27,905 bases of DNA from a virus: positions 1-27,905 of IMG/VR virus record IMGVR_UViG_3300047551_000906, one strand, 5' to 3'. The position numbers and the translations under genes are program-made. Under the pieces are notes generated by a model. It had not been told where the DNA came from. It did no database searches and saw nothing but the letters and a program-made list of their open reading frames with translations. Below are positions 21,929 through 27,905 of the stretch, piece after piece; position 1 is the first letter of the stretch, and each line of letters begins with the position of its first letter.

Positions 21929-23062
21929 TTAGTCCTGTTTCTTGCTCATGGACTTGAGGTACGCCTCCATGAGCGGAGAAGCCTCGGAACCTTCCTCGTA
22001 GGACTCTTCAAGAGACTCCTCTTCGGTAGCGGTTTCGGTTACGGTTCCGATCTTCTCAATGTTCTCGCGGAGAACAGAGAGTTTTTCGGCAAACTGCTCT
22101 ACCGAATCAAACTCCACGCTCTCAGCGAGTTCACGGAGTTTCTGGGTTTCGGTGTCGGTTAGTCCTTCAGCCATTTCGCGGAACAGGAGTTCGCAACGGA
22201 GTTGTTCGCACTCTTCGTTGATCTCCATGTTCTTGGAAACCTGCTCGTCTAGTTCGCTCTTTAGGCTTTCAAAATCCTCAACGGTGGACTCAAACAGATC
22301 AAGTTTCTCTTCGGGGATTTCAATGTAGGACTCGGCAAACACGCTGCGGAGTTTCTCAATGAATCCCTCGGTGATCTCGGTGCGAAGACCGTTGGCTACA
22401 GCGAGACGATTCTCCTGCATCCACTCTTCCACCACATAGTTGAGATACTCATCAATACGCTCAACCATCTCTTCGGTAACTGCAAGGGTGTGCTCTTCTA
22501 GGAGAGTCTCGTACTTGCCCTGTAGTTCTTCTTCGATCTGGCTGGTGCGAGCAGCGAGTTGAGCCTCAAACAAGGTTGCAGCCTCGTTCATAAACTCTTC
22601 GCTGAGTTCCTTGCCAGCGAACAAGGTTTCGATGCTCTCCTTCATAGAGGGCTTCTCAATCTTGGCACTGGCTGCGCTTGGCTTGGGCTTGATTGTTCCC
22701 ATGTTCTTGCCAGAGTTGGCGTTGTGGGGTTCAGCAATCTTCTGACCCTTCTTGTTGGCATCATGGGCAATCTTGGTGTCAGAGTAGTCAGAAGCGGCTT
22801 CCTTCATGGACTTCTTGGAGGGCTTTTCTTCCTCCTCTTCCTCTTCTTCGTCCTCGTCTTCCTCGGACTCTTCCTCTTCTTCCTCTTCCTTGGCTTCTTC
22901 TAGTTCGCCGTCGAACTCCTCTTCCACGATTTCCTCCTCAACAACCTCTTCCTCGCCTTCGGGGGCATCGGTGGGTTCATCGGTAGGATCGGTGTTTTCT
23001 GCGAGGAAGCCTTCCCCTAGAATTACCTTCTTGATTACATCTTCGATCTTTTCGTTAGCCAT
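21929..23062 (-). CDS. 22: Prohead scaffold (core) protein gp22
   Basis: The 377-residue protein lies between protease 21 and capsid 23, as the main scaffold does in T4 (269 residues). It has an extremely acidic N-terminal part (Glu/Asp-rich 36-80 with an EEEEEE-type run) followed by a lysine/serine linker with KPSKKSMKE and KPSMKES, and a long helical coiled-coil-type body (about 140-340) typical of assembly scaffolds. In T4 most of it is cleaved away by gp21 after assembly. The additional acidic region makes it longer than T4. AAAGGAGA precedes the ATG. Identification rests on position, size and composition together with the helical body. Confidence 0.9.
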   Translation of the reverse strand: MANEKIEDVIKKVILGEGFLAENTDPTDEPTDAPEGEEEVVEEEIVEEEFDGELEEAKEEEEEEESEEDEDEEEEEEEEKPSKKSMKEAASDYSDTKIAHDANKKGQKIAEPHNANSGKNMGTIKPKPSAASAKIEKPSMKESIETLFAGKELSEEFMNEAATLFEAQLAARTSQIEEELQGKYETLLEEHTLAVTEEMVERIDEYLNYVVEEWMQENRLAVANGLRTEITEGFIEKLRSVFAESYIEIPEEKLDLFESTVEDFESLKSELDEQVSKNMEINEECEQLRCELLFREMAEGLTDTETQKLRELAESVEFDSVEQFAEKLSVLRENIEKIGTVTETATEEESLEESYEEGSEASPLMEAYLKSMSKKQD

Positions 23063-23095
23063 GACTGGAGTTCTCCTTTGAAATATGTAGACGCT

Positions 23096-23740
23096 TCAGA
23101 GTTTTGAGATGAAGTCTTTGAAGAGGCGAATTGCCTGTTCTTCTAGTTTGCGTGATGGGGTATTTTTAATTACTTTCTTGTAATTTTCAATAACCACTGG
23201 TTTGAGAACCCCGTTATCCCAAATCCATTCCTTGCCTTCCATGATACCGTTCACAAACGCATTGGGTGCGGAGGGATCAGCCACCACATCCACTGCTGCC
23301 AGCATGAAGTCTTCCTGTACCACATTGACTCCATCTTGTTCCTTCAGGCTTCCCATGCCTCGTGACGAAACGCCTAGTTTGGCTCCTTCGTCAATCAGAT
23401 TCTTTACAATCTTGCCGTAGGGGGTGTCCATGATCTTGGCTTCACCAATAATCTGCTTGCCGTCTACAGACAAGTTCTTGATGATGTGGGACACACGCTC
23501 TAGGTTGACGGTTGGGCCCTCTGGATGTCCGAGTTCACCCATAGCACGGTTCTGCTTTACATACTCGTTGGTGTAGCGACCAATTTCTTTTTCCATTATC
23601 TCACCGGGATACACGCGACCGTTACGGTTCTTGGTATCCGACTCCATGAACACACCCTTAATGAAATAAGTCTTCTGACCGTTCTTGTCTTCGGTCAGAA
23701 CTTGGATGTCGCTTTGGGTTGTTTCGGTGATTAACTTCAT
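23096..23740 (-). CDS. 21: Prohead maturation protease gp21
   Basis: The 214-residue protein (T4: 212) has the family pattern: FIKGVFMESDTKNRNGRVYP (28-47), AMGELGHPEGPTVNL with the active-site His, IGEAKIMDTPYGKIVKNL, and GVSSRGMGS with the catalytic Ser, followed by AAVDVVADPSAPNAFV. This is a serine protease (U9/S80-type, herpesvirus assemblin-like) that cleaves scaffold, capsid and core proteins during head maturation. The ATG shares a base with the stop of the core-protein gene (TAATG), so translation is coupled. All expected catalytic motifs are present. Confidence 0.96.
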   Translation of the reverse strand: MKLITETTQSDIQVLTEDKNGQKTYFIKGVFMESDTKNRNGRVYPGEIMEKEIGRYTNEYVKQNRAMGELGHPEGPTVNLERVSHIIKNLSVDGKQIIGEAKIMDTPYGKIVKNLIDEGAKLGVSSRGMGSLKEQDGVNVVQEDFMLAAVDVVADPSAPNAFVNGIMEGKEWIWDNGVLKPVVIENYKKVIKNTPSRKLEEQAIRLFKDFISKL

Positions 23741-24192
23741 TAGTCTTTAGCAGCCTTCTTTTTGTTGTACTGCTTCCATGCGGTTGCGTACATTACTTCC
23801 TTGCCACGCTTGCCGTACTGCTTGGCAAAGGAAGCCTTGGTGCGGGGAGAACCAGTCATCTTTTCCATTCCAGGAGGAGACACTTCGTCTAGTTGCTCGG
23901 TTTCTTCGGCAACCTGTTCAGTATCTTCAGCGACTTCCTCTGTCTCTTCGTACATGGAAGGCTTTTCTTCCTTGGACTTCTTCTTTTCTTTCTTTTTTTC
24001 GTTTTTCTCGCTGGGATCGTCACTATAGATGCCCATCTTCTTGTCTTCGCTGAATAGATCAGAAGCAATGCCTACACGCTCTTCGTCTAGCAGGAGCGAA
24101 GCCTTGGCGTATAGAGCGTTGAAAACGCACTCTTTAGCGTCCACATAGTTCTTCTCTAGCAGGGCTTTTACGATCTTCTTGTTGTTGTCCAT
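23740..24192 (-). CDS. 67: Small prohead core protein (gp67/gp68-like)
   Basis: The 150-residue protein occupies the place of T4 genes 67 and 68, between portal 20 and protease 21. The N-terminal helix (VKALLEKNYVDAKECVFNALYAK) is like that of small head core proteins of marine T4-like phages. The middle (60-105) is low-complexity: a lysine cluster KKKEKKKSKEEK, then an acidic repeat (VAEDTEQ / VAEETEQ), and the C terminus is lysine-rich (KQYNKKKAAKD). Likely a scaffold co-factor that is degraded by gp21. AAGGAG lies 6 bases before the ATG and a late promoter-like box just upstream. Only one small gene here instead of T4's two. Confidence 0.75.
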   Translation of the reverse strand: MDNNKKIVKALLEKNYVDAKECVFNALYAKASLLLDEERVGIASDLFSEDKKMGIYSDDPSEKNEKKKEKKKSKEEKPSMYEETEEVAEDTEQVAEETEQLDEVSPPGMEKMTGSPRTKASFAKQYGKRGKEVMYATAWKQYNKKKAAKD

Positions 24193-24211
24193 AGGTTCTC
24201 CTTGTCAGACC

Positions 24212-24222
24212 TTATTTATTTA
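24212..24222 (-). promoter_or_regulatory. Late-promoter-like box (TAAATAAATAA) before the 67-21-22-23 genes
   Basis: In the 59-base gap between portal 20 and the small core-protein gene, the minus strand reads CTAAATAAATAAGG, containing a match to the T4-type late -10 element (TATAAATA; ATAAATA in marine relatives). It lies about 20 bases before the ATG, with the start site close to the AAGGAG. This fits gp55-driven late transcription of the head-assembly genes. Confidence 0.6.
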
Positions 24223-24251
24223 GTATTCCCTATATTTCTCGTATAATGCTA

Positions 24252-25916
24252 TTATTCTTTGGGATTTCCGAATTCATCTTCGTCTTCGTCGCCCCCAACT
24301 ATTTCCCCGATTGTGACTTGAGGTTCAGCAGCATCGGCAGCGGGTGCTCCCGCAGCAGGGGCGGCTCCAACACCCTCAACAGGGGTCATTTGCCCCTCGG
24401 GAGCCACAATTTTGCCCTCTGCGGTTTCCTTCTTGATGGCATTATCAATTTCTTCAATGTCTTCCGCAGTCTGCTTTAAAATATGCCGACGCACAAAGTC
24501 GCGGGAGTAGTACTTGCCCACAAAGTCTTCTGCGTCTCTTGCAGTCTGTAGACGATCCTTGAGCACTTCGCTTTCCTTGAGTTCAGAGAAGTGGGAGTCC
24601 TTGTTGAATTTGAATGCAATCTTGGGTTCAATTTCCTTCCACTCGTCTTCACGAATTATTCCCTTAAGAACCAACTGAATTCGGAGCAGATTCAAAAATA
24701 CTTCAGAGAACTTCATACGGAGCCGTTCCACAAACTTAAAGAACTTTACTTCGTCACGACTAATCTCTGAAGCACGACCAATATTAAATCCTGTGCTTTC
24801 TTCTAGACGAGTAGTAGGAACATTAAGAGATTGGAACAGTTTCTTCTGGAAATACTTCACATCTTCCATCTCGCCCAAGTTTTGTCCACCCTGTAGAGTG
24901 CTGACTTCTGTGCCCTTGCCGCCTTCACGACGAGGCATCCAGAAGTCTTCCAACATGGACAGGTGCTTACGGGTATCGTTGATCTCTCCTGTGGTGGGAT
25001 CGTACATGAGTTTGTTACGATATCGCTGCATGAGTCCACGCACATACTCTTCAGCCTTTTGCTTGGGAAGATTTCCAACATCCACATAGAAAATACGGCG
25101 TTCAGGAGCACGAGCCAAACGATAGATCAATACAGCGTCTTCAATCATTCGCAACTGGTTGAGTGATTTGATTGCCTTGTGGAGATAGCCCACAATCTTC
25201 TTGCGACGAGCATCAAACAACCCGCTATGAACAAAGCAGATGGCATCAGGATTGATCTTTAGCCCGTCAAGGGTCATAGACGCGGAAGCCTGATCCTGTT
25301 CAGAATAGATGTAAAACTCTTCTATATCAGAGACAAGGTTTATGCCTTTAGGTGCAGAGCCGTCAGTAACAGGTTTCTTCTTTATTTTGCGAACCTTTCT
25401 GATCTTGGTGGGATCAATAGGACGCAATTCAATAATACCTTTTTTCTTGTTTTTATCATCAACAATAATGTGATAGTAGATACGGCTGTCCACATACCAC
25501 TTGCGAAACAACTCGTATCCACGACGAGTAAACTCCATGAGGTTCATCACTTCGTGGAACTCGTCTTCAATTTTGTCTTTAATGCTTTTATTTTGCTTGA
25601 CAGCAGAAACATCAATCTTGACTGCATCTAGTGTATCGTTATAGACAATGCTTTCGTTGCAAATGTCTGCAATAGCACTTTCCACTTCAGGATGGAGTGC
25701 CATCTCACGATACTTGTGAATGAGTTCAATATCTGATTTTACCGAACCGTCAAAGTCAACATACGCACCAAAATAACCACCCACTTCGATGGGTGTTGCT
25801 CCGTCATCATAATCAGGAGGCACAAAAGAAACAGGCTTCTTGAGGATATCCTCCGCAGAAGCCGTTTCCTTAGCGTCCTTTTTTCCGATACTAAAACCGA
25901 ACAGGTTTATCGCCAT
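24252..25916 (-). CDS. 20: Portal vertex protein gp20
   Basis: The 554-residue protein (T4: 524) has the conserved portal segments used as marine-phage markers: GGYFGAYVDFDG (about 47-58), EVESAIADICNE, RIYYHIIVD, ELRPIDPTKIRKVR, FYVDVGNLPKQKAEEYV, EDFWMPRREGGKGTEVSTLQGG, VPTTRLEESTGFNIGRASEISRDE (split) and the C-terminal stem region. The C terminus is extended with a Pro/Ala-rich tail (APAAGAPAADAAEP) and an acidic end (GGDEDEDEFGNPKE). The dodecamer is the prohead nucleation point and DNA-packaging port. It is followed downstream by the core-protein gene after a late promoter. The identity is certain; the tail is poorly conserved. Confidence 0.98.
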   Translation of the reverse strand: MAINLFGFSIGKKDAKETASAEDILKKPVSFVPPDYDDGATPIEVGGYFGAYVDFDGSVKSDIELIHKYREMALHPEVESAIADICNESIVYNDTLDAVKIDVSAVKQNKSIKDKIEDEFHEVMNLMEFTRRGYELFRKWYVDSRIYYHIIVDDKNKKKGIIELRPIDPTKIRKVRKIKKKPVTDGSAPKGINLVSDIEEFYIYSEQDQASASMTLDGLKINPDAICFVHSGLFDARRKKIVGYLHKAIKSLNQLRMIEDAVLIYRLARAPERRIFYVDVGNLPKQKAEEYVRGLMQRYRNKLMYDPTTGEINDTRKHLSMLEDFWMPRREGGKGTEVSTLQGGQNLGEMEDVKYFQKKLFQSLNVPTTRLEESTGFNIGRASEISRDEVKFFKFVERLRMKFSEVFLNLLRIQLVLKGIIREDEWKEIEPKIAFKFNKDSHFSELKESEVLKDRLQTARDAEDFVGKYYSRDFVRRHILKQTAEDIEEIDNAIKKETAEGKIVAPEGQMTPVEGVGAAPAAGAPAADAAEPQVTIGEIVGGDEDEDEFGNPKE

Positions 25917-25941
25917 AATGTAAATACCTTTTCAAAAAGTA

Positions 25942-26550
25942 TCAGAAACCTTGACCGAAATTGATTCCAAGTCCCTGTAGTAATGTTCCTACTCCGTTTC
26001 CACCAATTGCTGCTGCTGAAGCAGGACCGGGAGCAGCCTCCCACCAAGAGTAGTTTAGAGTAACAGGGAATTCTGCAATCTGGTCATTGTTCTCGTAAGA
26101 GAGATCAATGCTGCCGACTTCGCTGGGGAAGCAACCGATAAAGTTGTAAGTGCGGACTGCCTCGCCGTCGCGGTGTAGTTGAGTTACAGACCAAGTAGGC
26201 ATAAACTCCATGAAGTTTCGGGGTGCAATATTTGCAACATGTTGATTGAAAATAGCACTCCAAGCCTCAAACGCTGAACGCAGAGACAGATTGGTATCAG
26301 AGATTACGGTGAGCGACCAATCGGCAAATGTACGATCACCTGGTAGTTTGATCCGACGACCACGATACGGAACTTCAATAGTTCCTATCGAAGATGCAGG
26401 GATCTGTGCTGCTTTCACCAAGAAAGAAACTGCTCGGTTATCCGAATAACCCGGAATCGCACCGTTTACTACGAACAAATTGGTACGAGCACCACCGCCA
26501 GCAAAGGCGTTTACGAACCCTGAAATATTGTTTGTTGGTTCTACTGGCAT
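25942..26550 (-). CDS. 19: Tail tube protein gp19
   Basis: The 202-residue protein (T4: 163) shows the tube pattern: NLFVVNGAIPGY, VSFLVKAAQIPASSIGTIEVPYRGR (split), FADWSLTVISD, AFEAWSAIFNQHVANIAPRNF and a C-terminal FPVTLNYSWWE. Hexameric rings of it form the inner tube. A Gly-rich tail of about 30 residues (GIGGNGVGTLLQGLG-type) follows the T4-length core. The gene lies between sheath (18) and portal (20), the T4 order. A GGAG lies just before the ATG (GGAGTAAGTCCTA). Gap of 35 bases after gene 18. Confidence 0.94.
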   Translation of the reverse strand: MPVEPTNNISGFVNAFAGGGARTNLFVVNGAIPGYSDNRAVSFLVKAAQIPASSIGTIEVPYRGRRIKLPGDRTFADWSLTVISDTNLSLRSAFEAWSAIFNQHVANIAPRNFMEFMPTWSVTQLHRDGEAVRTYNFIGCFPSEVGSIDLSYENNDQIAEFPVTLNYSWWEAAPGPASAAAIGGNGVGTLLQGLGINFGQGF

Positions 26551-26585
26551 TAGGACTTACTCCTTTTTCTCTCTTATCTATACGA

Positions 26586-27905
26586 TCAGCCGCCAACTTC
26601 GCTGAAATTTACGCCAGTCTTGGTGGCGATAAAGTTCAACTGGATGAAGTTGATGCTACGGGTTGGTTTGACGAAAATATCGGCTACAAACTCGTTGCGG
26701 TCGATGACTTCGCCTGTGTTGTTGGTTTCATCGCACACCACCTTGAAGTCGGTGATGCCACGACGCTGTTGCACAGTCTTGAGGAACGGAACAACCAAAT
26801 TTCTGAACTGTGCACGGGTGAATGCGTCGTTCTGTTCGAACAAGAAGAACTTGCTTGCGGTGGCAATTGCCTTCTCAAGAATGATGAACAGGCGACGAAC
26901 ATTGATACGGTCGAAGGCAGAGGGCTTGGTCTGCATGGTCTTGTCACCAAACAGGATCACGCCCTCACCTGGGAACGACACGACAGGGTTGATCTGTCGG
27001 GTGTACAGTTCGTCGCGGTGAGCCTCGCTTGAGGGGTTGTAAGCCAACTTGACTACGCTCTTGATCTGTCCACGGTTGAAGCCTGCGGGTGAGAACCACG
27101 CTTCATTGGTGAACTCGGTGCGAGCAACTAGACCTGCAATGTCTGCGTTGAGCGGAACAAGTCGGACTAGGTTGTTATAAGTGTCTAGTTGATACTTCCA
27201 ACCGCTGTCGCAAACAGCATACGAACTGTTAACATTCAATGTGTTATTGCGGAAGGTTTTGATACTACTAAGTGCTTCGTATGGTAGTTTGTTTTCCACA
27301 TCGGATTGTGCTGGAGAAACAAATGCCATGCAATCTAGACGCTTCTCACAAATCTGCTGAATGATTAGTTGTTGAAGTGTTGCAGAAGCGTTTCCTGTTG
27401 GGAGCAGAGACACATCAATGGTGTCTGCGTCTTGGAACAGACTCCATCCGCTTCCCCACCGCTCGCTGTCGTTTGGTGCGACAGAACTACCACCAGTCAG
27501 TCCTAGAGAGTTTACTCCGTGACCAACAGCCGATGCAGTTGAAAGAGCGGAACCCAAGAGAGTGTAGTTTGTGTCTGATGCTACTTTAACTGTGCTAGTG
27601 TCTGGATCACTTCTGGTTGCCCAAATGTATTTTGACTGATCGTTGATTACGGTTCGGTAGTAGTTGCTGCTACCGTCAAAATTACGGGCATCAGAAGCAC
27701 GAGACAGTCCTTCAAATTTTTCGAGCAGAGCGTTTGCGGTTCCTGTCCACTTACCATCTTTGTCGAGAACTAGAATATTGATAAGATCGTTTGATCCACC
27801 CGCATCTGAAGAGTATTGAGTAGTGGTTGCTCCAGTAGAAACATATTTTGCGTATACACTCTTTATATCAAATGCTGCACCACTTACTTGTGCTTTTGGT
27901 AGCAG
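26586..27905 (-). CDS. 18: Tail sheath protein gp18 (5' end beyond window edge)
   Basis: The frame is open from base 27905 to the stop at 26586, giving 439 C-terminal residues of a sheath protein that is 659 residues in T4. Visible segments include LEKFEGLSRASDARNFDG, TEFTNEAWFSPAGFNRG, VVSFPGEGVILFGDKTM, FDRINVRRLFIILEKAIATASKFFLFEQND (split) and RNEFVADIFVKPTRSINFI, all characteristic of contractile-sheath C-terminal domains. The subunit polymerises around the tube and contracts to drive injection. It belongs to the same late unit as 19 and 20. Confidence 0.94.
   Translation of the reverse strand: MLPKAQVSGAAFDIKSVYAKYVSTGATTTQYSSDAGGSNDLINILVLDKDGKWTGTANALLEKFEGLSRASDARNFDGSSNYYRTVINDQSKYIWATRSDPDTSTVKVASDTNYTLLGSALSTASAVGHGVNSLGLTGGSSVAPNDSERWGSGWSLFQDADTIDVSLLPTGNASATLQQLIIQQICEKRLDCMAFVSPAQSDVENKLPYEALSSIKTFRNNTLNVNSSYAVCDSGWKYQLDTYNNLVRLVPLNADIAGLVARTEFTNEAWFSPAGFNRGQIKSVVKLAYNPSSEAHRDELYTRQINPVVSFPGEGVILFGDKTMQTKPSAFDRINVRRLFIILEKAIATASKFFLFEQNDAFTRAQFRNLVVPFLKTVQQRRGITDFKVVCDETNNTGEVIDRNEFVADIFVKPTRSINFIQLNFIATKTGVNFSEVGG

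Noticed and set aside
22559-23081. Leucine- and serine-rich plus-strand frames that look like membrane or low-complexity proteins
   Set aside because: They are the complement of the acidic GAA/GAG tract of scaffold gene 22.
26394-27032. 212-residue plus-strand open frame
   Set aside because: Antisense to tail tube and sheath genes with strong homology on the minus strand.
1-27905. tRNA genes, CRISPR arrays, insertion sequences or attachment sites
   Set aside because: The only gaps between genes are under about 80 bases and hold no cloverleaf, direct repeats or transposase-like frames.

Overview
This is a contiguous piece of a T4-like (Tevenvirinae-type or exo-T4) myovirus genome. Every gene is on the minus strand, packed end to end, mostly with stop/start overlaps of 1 to 11 bases. 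The T4 core proteins are easy to recognise. The gene order (18-19-20-(67)-21-22-23-tail gene-uvsY-uvsW-55-47-46-45-44-62-regA) resembles marine T4-like phages such as cyanophages more than T4 itself. No photosynthesis or other host-diagnostic gene is present, so the host cannot be named; a Gram-negative aquatic bacterium is only an inference.

In transcription order (high to low coordinates) there are three regions. (1) 20404-27905 is the virion morphogenesis module: C-terminal part of the tail sheath (18), tail tube (19), portal (20), small prohead-core protein, prohead protease (21), scaffold (22) and major capsid protein (23). A late-promoter-like AT box precedes the core/protease/scaffold/capsid run and a strong intrinsic terminator follows gene 23. 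A further tail-tube-like gene lies just after the terminator (19793-20326). (2) 8411-19713 is the recombination, replication and regulation module: uvsY, a dCMP deaminase, uvsW, an LSm-like protein, late sigma factor 55, the 47/46 nuclease, an unknown CxxC protein, rnh, a tiny basic protein, clamp 45, clamp loader 44/62 and the translational repressor regA. Two sigma70-like promoters sit in front of uvsY and gene 55. (3) 1-8394 is an accessory island where T4 has the DNA polymerase gene 43. It holds three or four glycosyltransferase-like genes, two SAM methyltransferase genes, a zinc alcohol dehydrogenase, a split thiamine-diphosphate E1 alpha/beta pair, an HldE-like PfkB sugar kinase and a truncated (window edge) NAD-dependent sugar epimerase.

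The island is the best candidate for an undescribed system. Its overlapping genes look like a pathway that builds an unusual sugar (kinase, epimerase, dehydrogenase, ThDP carboligase or decarboxylase) and attaches and methylates it (transferases, methyltransferases), with the phage particle, phage DNA or the host surface as possible targets. Much of its left part is visibly more AT-rich than the core genes, which is consistent with acquisition from elsewhere.

No stretch longer than about 80 bases lacks a gene. No tRNA, CRISPR, insertion sequence or attachment site was seen.
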